Of a stretch of 64,000 bases of DNA, positions 32,086 through 40,411 are shown piece by piece (the stretch's first letter is position 1; each line of letters opens with the position of its first letter). This stretch comes from QHCA01 sp003244095 (GTDB lineage Bacteria > Actinomycetota > Actinomycetes > Mycobacteriales > QHCA01): assembly GCA_038329965.1 (NCBI GenBank), contig JBBQNN010000001.1, positions 1 to 64,000 on the forward strand, read 5' to 3'. The position numbers were made by a program, and so were the translations under genes. The notes beneath the pieces are model-generated. The model searched no databases and was not told the DNA's origin. It saw only the letters and a list, made by a program, of their open reading frames with translations.

Positions 32086-33411
32086 TCAGGTGCCTGGCAC
32101 AGGGCGGCGGCGTACGCGCTCTGCGCGGGCGAGGTCGCTGAGCTCTTCGACCAGGCCGCGTACCTCGTCGCGGTCGCGGTGGGCGGCCTCGGTCGACAGG
32201 TGCCGTCCTGCCGTGTCGATGTGAACCGATGCCAGGCGCTGCCAGCGCTGCAGCGGGCCCTGCACGACGCGGACGCTCTGGACCTTGGCGAGCGGGACGA
32301 TGTCGAGGACCCGGCGCAGGCGTCCGCGCGAGACGACGAGCACGTGGGGGGTGAGGGCCAGCCCCAGTTGGCGCCACTGCAGCGGATCGCACCAGGCCGC
32401 CCGCGGAGGAACCGGTCGCCGCGGCAACCTGGTGAGATCGACTCCACCGAGGACCAGGTCGACGAGATGCTCACAGATCGCCCGAGGGGCCACCGGGAGC
32501 AGCGCCCTGGTGGCCAGCTGCTCGCCCTCGTCACCGCCGTAGCCGGCCACGTCGATCTCCAGACGGGCCCAGTCACGGCGGCGCCACAGGATCGGCTGCA
32601 CCAGCCGGAGGGCCTGCACCCGGCCGGGCGGCACGGTCTGCAGCCGGGTCTCCAGCAGCCCGTGCCGCAGCCGCAGGCCGTCGGCGGAGGTCGCCAGGGT
32701 GAACCCGTACTCCACCAGCACGCGTTGCACGGTGGTGCGGAAGATGCCGAACGCGACCGGGGCGAGTGCCGGCAGTGTGGCGAAGAACGCCTGCACGTTG
32801 ACGATCAGGAGGCCAACCGTCACGGCGACCAGAACCGGCAGGCCGACGACCACCTGGCCGAGCAGGAGCACCGACACGATCAGGTCACGGGTGGGTACCC
32901 GGGCCAGGACGGTCTCCTCCGGGGCCGGCGCGTGCTCGTCGACACCCGCCGCGAGGGCGAGCAGCCGGTCCCGCAGCCGTTGCGCCTGCTCGTCGCCGAG
33001 GTAGGCCAGGGGTGCCTCGGTCGCCCCTTGCCCGACCACCTCCAGCCGGAGCTCGGCCAGCCCCAGGGCGCGGCCGATGAGCGGCCGCACGATATCGACC
33101 GCCTGCACCCGCTCGAGCGGCACCCGGCGCGAGCGGCGGAACAGCACCCCGGACTCCACGTGCAACTCGCGGCCCTCGATCCGGTACCAGGTGAAGCGCC
33201 ACGACAGGTAGGCGAGGACGAAGCCGGCCACGACGACCACGGGCAGGAACTCCAGCGTCCGTTGCACGCCCAGCTGGCCGACCTCGCGTACGGACACGAC
33301 GGCGACGATGGCGCCGAAGTACTTGAATCCCCGCAGGACGGGGGTCAGCGGGTGCAGCCGGTACAGCGGTTGCGCCGCCGGCTCTGTGATTTTCGGGTGC
33401 TCGGTGGTCAC
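32086..33411 (-). CDS. bPH2-domain membrane protein (YdbT-like)
   Basis: 441-residue membrane protein with two or three bacterial PH (bPH2/DUF304) domains, each preceded by a pair of hydrophobic helices (about 28-70 and 175-225). The repeating text RVPLERVQAVDIVRPL, TVPPGRVQALRLVQPI and IVPLAKVQSVRVVQGP marks three tandem copies of the domain core. The role is unknown; YdbS/YdbT-type proteins are tied to bacteriocin or surfactant tolerance in Bacillus. The partner gene upstream encodes a single-domain version. GTG 33411 is the start, 10 bases after the upstream stop, so the two form an operon. Confidence 0.9.
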   Translation of the reverse strand: MTTEHPKITEPAAQPLYRLHPLTPVLRGFKYFGAIVAVVSVREVGQLGVQRTLEFLPVVVVAGFVLAYLSWRFTWYRIEGRELHVESGVLFRRSRRVPLERVQAVDIVRPLIGRALGLAELRLEVVGQGATEAPLAYLGDEQAQRLRDRLLALAAGVDEHAPAPEETVLARVPTRDLIVSVLLLGQVVVGLPVLVAVTVGLLIVNVQAFFATLPALAPVAFGIFRTTVQRVLVEYGFTLATSADGLRLRHGLLETRLQTVPPGRVQALRLVQPILWRRRDWARLEIDVAGYGGDEGEQLATRALLPVAPRAICEHLVDLVLGGVDLTRLPRRPVPPRAAWCDPLQWRQLGLALTPHVLVVSRGRLRRVLDIVPLAKVQSVRVVQGPLQRWQRLASVHIDTAGRHLSTEAAHRDRDEVRGLVEELSDLARAERVRRRPVPGT

Positions 33412-33421
33412 GGGATCGCGA

Positions 33422-33907
33422 TCACAGACCCGCCGCGCGCGCCTCGCCGAGCGCGGCGAGGCGGTCGCGCAGGCGCGCAGCCTCGCCCGAGGGTAGGCCG
33501 GGGACCCGCGCGTCGCTCGCCGCGGCAGCTGTGTGCAGGTGGACCGTGGCGATCGCCAGGCGCCGGTCGATCGGGCCCGCGGTGACGTCGATGAACTGCA
33601 TCCGGCCGTACGGAACGACGGACAGCCGCTGTACGAGCAGGCCGTGCCGGACGAGGAGGTCGTCCACCCGCTCGGCGTACCCCCACGAGCGGCAGGTCCG
33701 GCCGATCCACCACCACAGCCAGCCGGTCAACGCCGCGAACACGACGGCCAAGGCCACCGCCGCGGGCACCGACGCGAAGGCGAGCCCGGCGCAGCCGGCG
33801 AGAGCGACGGGCACGAGGACGACCAGGGCAAGGGCGCGCCGCACGGTGATCAGCCGGGGTGACACCCTGCGCCAGGCGACATCGGCCGGAAACAGCGCAG
33901 GATCCAT
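33422..33907 (-). CDS. bPH2-domain membrane protein (YdbS-like)
   Basis: 161-residue membrane protein. Two adjacent hydrophobic helices (about 24-45 and 46-68) are followed by one bPH2 domain containing VDDLLVRHGLLVQRLSVVPYGRMQFIDV. This is the small partner normally encoded just before a YdbT-like protein, as here. ATG 33907 is the start, and the 64-base gap to the divergent lipoprotein gene must contain both promoters. Confidence 0.88.
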   Translation of the reverse strand: MDPALFPADVAWRRVSPRLITVRRALALVVLVPVALAGCAGLAFASVPAAVALAVVFAALTGWLWWWIGRTCRSWGYAERVDDLLVRHGLLVQRLSVVPYGRMQFIDVTAGPIDRRLAIATVHLHTAAAASDARVPGLPSGEAARLRDRLAALGEARAAGL

Positions 33908-33971
33908 CGGACCACCCTAGGGGTCAGCCGGCTGTCATCTCGCCCCGCTCCCGCTCGACTAGCCTGGCAGC

Positions 33972-34322
33972 GTGCTGCCGATCGCCCAACGGATCGCGGT
34001 CGCCCTCACGCTCGTGGCGGTCGTGGCGCTGGCGGGCGGGTGCGGGTCACTGGGCCGCTCCTTGTCCCACCGCGAGCTTGTGGTGATCTTCGTCACCGAC
34101 CACACTGCGGCCGATGTCGCGCGGGTGCGGACCGCATGCGACGGCGTGGCCGGGGCCAAGGCGCTTCCCGCCGGCCCGGACAACGCGGTCGACCGGCGCT
34201 ATCCCCTGCGGTTCGACATCACCGGGCTCGACCTCAAGCGCCGCTCCACGCTGGTCGGCTGCCTGTCGGGCGACCCCGCCGTACGCGGCTACACCGACTC
34301 GGAGTCCACCTCGGGCAGCTGA
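33972..34322 (+). CDS. Small predicted lipoprotein
   Basis: 116-residue exported protein. The signal sequence is IAVALTLVAVVALAGGC, with the lipobox LAGGC placing the lipidated cysteine at about residue 24. The mature part is about 90 residues with DHTAADVARVRTACDG and two further cysteines that could pair. I do not recognise the family. GTG 33972 is 8 bases after a TAGCCT -10-like element, so the transcript may be leaderless. It is divergent from the PH-domain operon. Confidence 0.75.
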   Translation: MLPIAQRIAVALTLVAVVALAGGCGSLGRSLSHRELVVIFVTDHTAADVARVRTACDGVAGAKALPAGPDNAVDRRYPLRFDITGLDLKRRSTLVGCLSGDPAVRGYTDSESTSGS

Positions 34323-34413
34323 GCGGTCATTCACCAGGTGACTACATACGGCGCTTCACAGCCGCCACACGGAACGGTGGGAGACACTTGTGATCAGTGA
34401 AGGGGGTGCGCCC

Positions 34414-34650
34414 ATGTCTGACCGTACATATGGCGTCACCGAGATCGTCGGCACCAGCACCGAAGGCATCGCCGAGGCGATCCGCAGCGGCGTGTCCCGG
34501 GCCAGCCGCACGGTGCGCAACCTCGACTGGTTCGAGGCGACCCAGATCCGGGGACACATCGTCGACGGCCAGGTCGAGCACTTCCAGGTGACGATGAAGG
34601 TCGGATTCCGTATCGAGGACGCGAGTGATGACATGGCGGCCGCCGAGTGA
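34414..34650 (+). CDS. Dodecin, flavin-binding storage protein
   Basis: 78-residue dodecin, which assembles into a dodecamer that binds flavins. The conserved text YGVTEIVGTS, NLDWFEATQIRGHI (Trp39 stacks on the flavin) and FQVTMKVGFRIED closely matches M. tuberculosis Rv1498A. ATG 34414 has AAGGGGG 8 bases before it. Its TGA overlaps the moxR GTG (GTGA), so flavin storage and the MoxR operon are translationally linked, an arrangement not seen in M. tuberculosis. Confidence 0.93.
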   Translation: MSDRTYGVTEIVGTSTEGIAEAIRSGVSRASRTVRNLDWFEATQIRGHIVDGQVEHFQVTMKVGFRIEDASDDMAAAE

Positions 34651-35750
34651 GCGAGACCTCGACCCCCGAGACGGTGTGGACGCCGGCCGGTGACGCCAGC
34701 CACCTCGAACGCGCGCTGTTCGAGATCAAGCGGGTCATCGTCGGCCAGGACCGCATGGTCGAGCGGATGATCGTCTGCCTGCTCGCCCGCGGCCACTGCC
34801 TGATCGAGGGCGTCCCCGGCGTCGCCAAGACCCTCGCGGTGGAGACGCTGGCCACCGTCGTGGGCGGGTCGTTCGCCCGGCTGCAGTTCACCCCCGACCT
34901 GGTCCCGGCCGACATCGTCGGCACCCGCGTCTACCGGGCCTCGTCGGAGAACTTCGACGTCGAGCTGGGGCCGATCTTCGCCAACTTCGTCCTCGCCGAC
35001 GAGATCAACCGGGCGCCGGCCAAGGTGCAGTCGGCGCTGCTGGAGGTCATGGCCGAGCGGCACGTCTCGATCGGTGGCACCACTTACGCCGTACCCCTGC
35101 CGTTCCTGGTCCTCGCGACGCAGAACCCGATCGAGTCCGAGGGCGTCTACCCGCTGCCCGAGGCACAGCGCGACCGGTTCCTGATGAAGATCGTCGTGGG
35201 CTACCCGACGGCCGAGGAAGAGCGCGAGATCGTCTACCGGATGGGCGTCGACCGGCCCACCGCCGAGCGGGTCCTCGCTCCCGACGACCTGCTCCGCCTG
35301 CAGGGCGCCGCCGACCGGGTCTTCGTCCATTCGGCTCTGGTCGACTACGCGGTACGGCTGGTGCTGACCACCCGCGACCCGCGCGCCTTCGGGCTGCCCG
35401 ACCTGGCACCGCTCGTCAGCTACGGCGCCAGCCCCCGGGCTTCGCTGGGGATCGTGGCGGCCGCCCGCGCACTGGCGCTCATGCGGGGGCGCGACTACGC
35501 GTTGCCCCAGGACATCACCGACGTGGCCCCCGACGTCCTCAAGCACCGGCTGGTGCTGTCCTACGACGCCCTCGCCGACGGCATCCCCGCCGAGCAGATC
35601 GCGCAGCGGGTTCTGGCCGCGGTGCCCGTGCCGCAGGTCAGCCCCCGGCAGAGCGCCGACCGCCGGGACCGCGGGACGCCCGGCCCCCGGCCGGTGCCCC
35701 TGCCGCAGCCGGGCCGGCCGGTCGACCGGCCGCACGAGCGGCCGGCCTGA
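34647..35750 (+). CDS. moxR: MoxR-family AAA+ ATPase
   Basis: 367-residue AAA_3 ATPase (Rv1479 position). Walker A is GVPGVAKT (55-62), Walker B is VLADEINRAPAKVQSALLEVM (acidic pair near 118), and sensor 1 is ATQNPIESEG. The lid domain at the C-terminus carries ASPRASLG. MoxR proteins act as chaperones that insert metal or activate VWA-domain partners; DUF58 and VWA partners follow immediately. The last 40 residues are Pro/Arg-rich and not conserved. The GTG start overlaps dodecin. Confidence 0.95.
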   Translation: MSETSTPETVWTPAGDASHLERALFEIKRVIVGQDRMVERMIVCLLARGHCLIEGVPGVAKTLAVETLATVVGGSFARLQFTPDLVPADIVGTRVYRASSENFDVELGPIFANFVLADEINRAPAKVQSALLEVMAERHVSIGGTTYAVPLPFLVLATQNPIESEGVYPLPEAQRDRFLMKIVVGYPTAEEEREIVYRMGVDRPTAERVLAPDDLLRLQGAADRVFVHSALVDYAVRLVLTTRDPRAFGLPDLAPLVSYGASPRASLGIVAAARALALMRGRDYALPQDITDVAPDVLKHRLVLSYDALADGIPAEQIAQRVLAAVPVPQVSPRQSADRRDRGTPGPRPVPLPQPGRPVDRPHERPA

Positions 35751-35753
35751 CCG

Positions 35754-36689
35754 GTGGCCGCCCTGCCGTCCCACCCACCTCGACTCGACCTCGGCCCGGC
35801 CGAGGGCGTGCTGCGCCGGCTCGAGCTGACCATCACGCGCCGCCTCGACGGGCTGCTGCAGGGTGACCATCTGGGGCTGCTGCCGGGGCCGGGCAGCGAG
35901 GCGGGGGAGTCGCGGGAGTACCGGCCTGGCGACGACGTGCGCCGGATGGACTGGCCGGTGACGGCCCGTACGACGGTCCCGCACGTCCGGGAGACCGTGG
36001 CCGATCGGGAGCTCGAGACGTGGGTCCTCGTCGATCTGTCGGCCAGCCTCGACTTCGGCACCGCGCGGTGCGAGAAGCGCGACCTGGCCATCGCAGGGCT
36101 CGCCGCCGTGACCCACCTGACAGTGCGCGGCGGCAACCGCGTGGGGGCAGTCGTCGTCAACGGCGAGCAGGTGCTCAGGGTGCCCGCCAGGGGCGGGCGG
36201 GTCGCCGCGCAGGCGCTGATGCGCCAGGTCCTCCGGACGCCCCGGGCGGCGCCCGGCGAGCCGACCGATCTCGCCGCGGCGATCGGGCTGCTGTCCCGGC
36301 CGCCGCGGCGTCGCGGGCTGGCCGTCGTCGTCTCGGACTTCCTGTCCGACCCGGCCGCGTGGGAGCGACCGCTGAAGGCGCTGCGTACCCGTCAGGACGT
36401 GCTGGCCATCGAGGTGCTCGATCCGCGCGAGCTCGAACTGCCCTCGGTCGGCGTGCTGACCGTGGTCGACCCCGAGACCGGCCAGATGCTGGAGGTGCAG
36501 ACAGGCAATCGAGCCGTACGAGATCGTTACGCCGTAGCTGCCCGGGAGCAGCGGACGGCCGTGGCGGCCGCCCTGCGCCGGGCCGGTTCCGGGCACCTGC
36601 AGCTGCGCACCGATCGCGACTGGCTGCGTGACATCGTGCTGTTCGTCTCCGCTCGGCGGCGCGGCATGGCTCATGGGGCGGTGCGCTGA
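35754..36689 (+). CDS. DUF58-domain protein of the MoxR operon
   Basis: 311-residue DUF58 protein (Rv1480 position) with a degenerate von Willebrand A fold. The hallmark block SREYRPGDDVRRMDWPVTART lies at about residue 45-65. A partial metal-site sequence VLVDLSASLDFG (about 88-99) follows. DUF58 proteins bind the MoxR ATPase and link it to the membrane VWA subunit. GTG 35754 lies 3 bases after the moxR stop, and its TGA overlaps the VWA ATG (TGATG). No membrane helices are seen. Confidence 0.92.
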   Translation: MAALPSHPPRLDLGPAEGVLRRLELTITRRLDGLLQGDHLGLLPGPGSEAGESREYRPGDDVRRMDWPVTARTTVPHVRETVADRELETWVLVDLSASLDFGTARCEKRDLAIAGLAAVTHLTVRGGNRVGAVVVNGEQVLRVPARGGRVAAQALMRQVLRTPRAAPGEPTDLAAAIGLLSRPPRRRGLAVVVSDFLSDPAAWERPLKALRTRQDVLAIEVLDPRELELPSVGVLTVVDPETGQMLEVQTGNRAVRDRYAVAAREQRTAVAAALRRAGSGHLQLRTDRDWLRDIVLFVSARRRGMAHGAVR

Positions 36690-37636
36690 TGACGTTCCTC
36701 GCCGCGCACTGGCTGCTGCTGCTCGTCGCCGTGGCCGCACTCGCCGCCGCCTATGTCGCCGTCGCCCTGCGGCGCAAGGTCTACGCGGTGCGGTTCACCA
36801 ACCTCGCGCTGCTCAAGGCCGTGGCGCCGCGCACTCCTGGCTGGCGCCGGCATGTGGCCGCGGCGGCGTTCCTGCTCAGCCTGGTCGCCCTCGTGACCGC
36901 GCTGGCCCGCCCGGCCACCTTCGTCAAGATCCCGCGCGAGCGCGCCACGGTGATGGTCGCCATCGACGTGTCCCTGTCGATGCAGGCCGACGACGTCCGG
37001 CCGACGCGGATCGCCGCGGCCAAGGCGGCGGCCAAGCAGTTCGTGGCCGAGCTGCCCAAGACGTTCAACGTCGGCCTGGTGTCCTTCGCCGGCACCGCGT
37101 CGGTCGCCATCTCTCCCACCAAGGACCACGGCCAGGTGGCCGCGGCCATCCAGGACCTCACGCTGGCCGAGTCGACCGCGACCGGTGAGGCCGTCTTCGC
37201 TGCGCTCGGCGCGATCAAGGCAGTCGCCCCGGACGGAGCCCGGGGGGCCGCTCCCGGGCGCATCGTCCTGCTCTCCGACGGCTTCCGCACCGTCGGCCGC
37301 AGCAACGACGAGGCAGTGGTCGCTGCCAAGGCGGCGCACGTCCCCGTGTCGACGATCGCCTTCGGCACCGACGAGGGCACGGTCGAGCTGCACGGCGAGC
37401 AGATCCAGGTCCCGGTCGACCGGGCGGCGCTGCGCCAGTTGGCCGAGTCGACCTCCGGCAAGTACTACTCGGCCGCGACCGGCAAGCAGTTGCGCTCGGT
37501 CTACCAGGATCTCGGCAGCTCGATCGGCTACCACCGGCTGCCCCGCGAGGGCACCACCTGGTTCCTCGGGCTCGGTCTGCTGTTGGCCTTCGCGGCCGGC
37601 GCCATGTCCCTGCTGTGGACCTCGCGCCTGCCCTGA
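36689..37636 (+). CDS. Membrane-anchored VWA-domain protein (BatA-like)
   Basis: 315-residue BatA/Rv1481-like protein. Two N-terminal membrane helices (about 4-26 and 55-74) precede a VWA domain with an intact MIDAS motif D-V-S-L-S (93-97). A last helix lies at about 288-308, so the domain is held at the membrane between anchors. With MoxR and DUF58 this forms the minimal MoxR-VWA module; BatB to BatE type genes are absent. It is translationally coupled to the DUF58 gene. The 85-base gap to fabG contains a TAGCGT box that may start the next transcript. Confidence 0.93.
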   Translation: MTFLAAHWLLLLVAVAALAAAYVAVALRRKVYAVRFTNLALLKAVAPRTPGWRRHVAAAAFLLSLVALVTALARPATFVKIPRERATVMVAIDVSLSMQADDVRPTRIAAAKAAAKQFVAELPKTFNVGLVSFAGTASVAISPTKDHGQVAAAIQDLTLAESTATGEAVFAALGAIKAVAPDGARGAAPGRIVLLSDGFRTVGRSNDEAVVAAKAAHVPVSTIAFGTDEGTVELHGEQIQVPVDRAALRQLAESTSGKYYSAATGKQLRSVYQDLGSSIGYHRLPREGTTWFLGLGLLLAFAAGAMSLLWTSRLP

Positions 37637-37721
37637 TCGGCTTCCCGGTAGCGTCGGCATCCCCGGCCGGGCGGCATCACGAGCAGGCCGGTCCGCAGGG
37701 GGCCGATTCGCAGGAGGAACA

Positions 37722-38426
37722 GTGGCGCGCTCGGTGCTGGTGACCGGAGGCAACCGGGGCATCGGTCTGGCGACCGCACGGGCCTTCGCCACCCTGGGTG
37801 ACCGGGTGGCGATCACCCACCGCGGCAGCGACGTGCCGGAGGACCTGTTCGGCGTGCGCTGCGACGTGACCGACTCCGGGCAGGTCGACGCGGCGTTCGC
37901 CGCCGTCGAGACCGAGCACGGGCCGGTCGAGGTGCTCGTGTCCAATGCCGGGCTGACCGACGACGGCCTGCTACTGCGGATGAGCGAGGAGCAGTTCACC
38001 CGGGTGGTGGACGCCAACCTCACCGGCGCCTACCGGGTCGCCAAGCGGGCCGCGCGTGGCATGCTGCGGGCGCGCAGCGGCCGGATGATCTTCATCTCCT
38101 CGGTGGTCGGCATGGCCGGATCCGCCGGCCAGGTCAACTACGCGGCCTCCAAGGCCGGCCTGGTCGGGCTGGCCCGGTCGATCGCCCGGGAGCTGGGCTC
38201 CCGCAGCATCACCGCCAACGTCGTGGCACCCGGTTTCGTGGAGACCGACATGACGGCCGACCTGCCGGCCGAGCGCACGCGGGAGATCCTGGCCGGCGTG
38301 CCGCTGGGCCGCTTCGCCCATCCTGACGAGGTGGCCGGCGCGGTCACCTGGCTGGCCGGCGACAATGCCGCGTACGTCAGCGGGGCGATCATCCCCGTCG
38401 ACGGCGGCCTCGGCATGGGGCACTGA
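37722..38426 (+). CDS. fabG: 3-oxoacyl-ACP reductase (FabG1/MabA)
   Basis: 234-residue SDR, the beta-ketoacyl-ACP reductase of FAS-II. The NADPH motif is GGNRGIG (9-15), catalytic Ser is in ISSVVGM, and Tyr140-Lys144 are in NYAASKAGL. The sequence follows M. tuberculosis MabA closely, with shared segments SVLVTGGNRGIGLA, THRGS, GPVEVLVSNAGL and the end PVDGG-GMGH. GTG 37722 has AGGAGG 4 bases before it. It precedes inhA by 46 bases as in the mycobacterial fabG1-inhA operon, so both probably share one promoter upstream of fabG. Confidence 0.96.
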   Translation: MARSVLVTGGNRGIGLATARAFATLGDRVAITHRGSDVPEDLFGVRCDVTDSGQVDAAFAAVETEHGPVEVLVSNAGLTDDGLLLRMSEEQFTRVVDANLTGAYRVAKRAARGMLRARSGRMIFISSVVGMAGSAGQVNYAASKAGLVGLARSIARELGSRSITANVVAPGFVETDMTADLPAERTREILAGVPLGRFAHPDEVAGAVTWLAGDNAAYVSGAIIPVDGGLGMGH

Positions 38427-38472
38427 CCATTCCGGACCGCCACAGATTCAAGCGACAGATTGGAGACCGACC

Positions 38473-39243
38473 GTGACCGGCCTGCTCGAAGGCAAGAACG
38501 TGCTCGTCACCGGCGTGCTGACCGAGGCCTCGATCGCGTTCAGCGTGGCCAAGCAGGCGCAGGAACAGGGCGCGCGGATCGTGCTCACCGGATTCGGCCG
38601 GGGGCTGTCGATCACCGGACGGATCGCCAAGCGGCTGGCCGACCCCCCACCCGTCCTCGAACTCGACGTCACAGACGAGGAGCAGCTGGGCTCGCTGGCC
38701 GACCGGATCCGCGAGCACCTGCCGAGCCTCGACGGCGTGGTGCATGCGATCGGCTTCGCCCCTCAGACGGCAATGGGCGACGGCTTCGTCGACGTGCCGT
38801 GGGACGACGTCGCGGTGGCCGTTCGGGCGTCCACCTGGTCGCTGGCCTCGCTGATCCGGGCCGCCCGGCCGCTCTTCGGCGAGCACGCATCCGTCGTCGG
38901 CCTCGACTTCGACGCCACTGTCGCCTGGCCGGCCTACGGCTGGATGGGCGTGGCCAAGGCTGGTATGGAGTCGGCCGCCCGCTACCTGGCCCGCGAGCTC
39001 GGGCCGCACGGGGTCCGGATCAACCTCGTGGCCGCCGGCCCGCTGCGCACGATGGCGGCCAAGAGCATCCCCGGATTCGCCGACTTCGAGGAGGCGTGGG
39101 CCACCCGGGCGCCGCTGGGCTGGGACGTCGACGACGCGACACCGGCCGCGCGTGCCTGCATCGCGCTGCTGTCTGACTGGTTCCCGGCCACCACCGGCGA
39201 GATCGTGCACGCCGACGGTGGTTTCCACGCCGTCGGCGTGTGA
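38473..39243 (+). CDS. inhA: Enoyl-ACP reductase (InhA/FabI)
   Basis: 256-residue NADH-dependent enoyl-ACP reductase, closing the FAS-II cycle. It starts MTGLLEGK like InhA. Catalytic Tyr155 and Lys162 are seven apart (PAYGWMGVAK), as in the family, with Phe in VGLDFD. The substrate-loop text and the end LLSDWFPATTGEIVHADGG also match InhA. At the position of InhA Ser94, which shapes the NADH site and where S94A gives isoniazid resistance, this protein has Ala (VVHAIGF, residue 92). GTG 38473 is the start. It does not by itself show that the organism makes mycolic acids. Confidence 0.96.
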   Translation: MTGLLEGKNVLVTGVLTEASIAFSVAKQAQEQGARIVLTGFGRGLSITGRIAKRLADPPPVLELDVTDEEQLGSLADRIREHLPSLDGVVHAIGFAPQTAMGDGFVDVPWDDVAVAVRASTWSLASLIRAARPLFGEHASVVGLDFDATVAWPAYGWMGVAKAGMESAARYLARELGPHGVRINLVAAGPLRTMAAKSIPGFADFEEAWATRAPLGWDVDDATPAARACIALLSDWFPATTGEIVHADGGFHAVGV

Positions 39244-39252
39244 CCCCTGGGT

Positions 39253-40398
39253 TCAGACCAGGGCGTCGATGCCGTACACCGAGATGTAGGCCTTCCGCTG
39301 GGCGGCACTCGTCGAGACGGCGCTGAGCGAGGAGTTGGCCATCGTCAGGCGCAGGTTGTTGTCGAAGCCACGCACGCCGGCCGGCACGGTGAGGGTGAAC
39401 GTCCGCAGCGTCCGGTCGGCCATGACGGTCCCCAGCGTCGCGGTGTGACCCCAATCCTGGAACACCGTGAGGCTGACCGGCAGCGCGTGCCCGGTGGGGG
39501 TCACGGCCTGCAGGGTGATCCTGACCTGTGTCACGTTGCGCAGGTCCAGGGCGTCCCGGAGGTAGAGCGAGCCCCAGGCCGCCGTGGGCCGGGACTGCGC
39601 GACGCTCCAGTGCATGGCGTTGTCCGCTGTGGAAGGCGAGTCGAACAGCGGCCCGGACGACCACAGGCCGGTCCCACTGAGCCCCGTGACCGCCCGGGTG
39701 TCGACGCCGGTCTCGAACGCGCCGAGTGAGTGCGTGCCGGTCACGACGTAGGCGTCTATCGGCATGCCCTGGGGCGGGTTGCGGCTGAGGCCGTAGGTGC
39801 GGCTGTAGGAGTTGACGAAGTCCATCGTGTTCCAGGCCTGCCCGCACGGCCAACCGGTCGCCGGGCGCATGTGGGCGCCGATGCCGACGTAGCGCATCGC
39901 CGGGTCGAGGATGTTGGCGCGGTGGTGGGCGCTGGCCATGTACGCATCGAAGAGTTGCCGGGGGTCGCAGGCCGACCCGTAGCCCACGTTCTCGGCCATC
40001 GCCGTCCAGCCGGCCGAGCCGGCGGCCGCGACGTTGGCGACCATGTTGGGGTTGTGGCCGAGCACGCTCGACCCGGCGATGGTGGCGCTCCAGCGCCGCG
40101 CGACGTCGGTCGTGCCTGGCACCATCGTCAGGGGGCTGCGACCGGCAGCGGCCCTGGCGGAGTTCACGTAACCGAGCAGTGCCGCCTCGTAGCCGTTGAC
40201 CCGGCCCGCGGAGTTGTTCCAGGCGAACGCCGCGTCGGCGCGGCGGGCGGGCGCGACGGCGGTCAGACCGGCCACGAGCGTGCACAGCAGCACGAGAAGG
40301 CCGAGCGGCCTGCGGCAGGCGTGGGCGGTCAGCGGACACCTCGCTTCGTGGGGACACGACAGGCATCGGGGTCGCCAAGGGTCGTCTTGACCCACCAC
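39253..40398 (-). CDS. Secreted CAP-domain (SCP/PR1) protein with C-terminal beta-domain
   Basis: 380 residues as drawn. After a signal peptide (LLVLLCTLVAGLTAVAPARRADA) comes a CAP/SCP domain with LGYVNSARAAAGRSPL, AENVGYGSA and HHRANILDPAMRYVGIG. About 180 further residues follow with no motif I recognise but a beta-rich look. CAP proteins bind lipids or act as secreted effectors. The start is uncertain: paired GTG at 40398/40395 leaves a long n-region, while CTG 40332 gives an ideal signal peptide behind a GAGG SD. It converges on inhA and is divergent from hemH. Confidence 0.82.
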   Translation of the reverse strand: MVGQDDPWRPRCLSCPHEARCPLTAHACRRPLGLLVLLCTLVAGLTAVAPARRADAAFAWNNSAGRVNGYEAALLGYVNSARAAAGRSPLTMVPGTTDVARRWSATIAGSSVLGHNPNMVANVAAAGSAGWTAMAENVGYGSACDPRQLFDAYMASAHHRANILDPAMRYVGIGAHMRPATGWPCGQAWNTMDFVNSYSRTYGLSRNPPQGMPIDAYVVTGTHSLGAFETGVDTRAVTGLSGTGLWSSGPLFDSPSTADNAMHWSVAQSRPTAAWGSLYLRDALDLRNVTQVRITLQAVTPTGHALPVSLTVFQDWGHTATLGTVMADRTLRTFTLTVPAGVRGFDNNLRLTMANSSLSAVSTSAAQRKAYISVYGIDALV

Positions 40399-40411
40399 GG
40401 GGCCACCGAGC

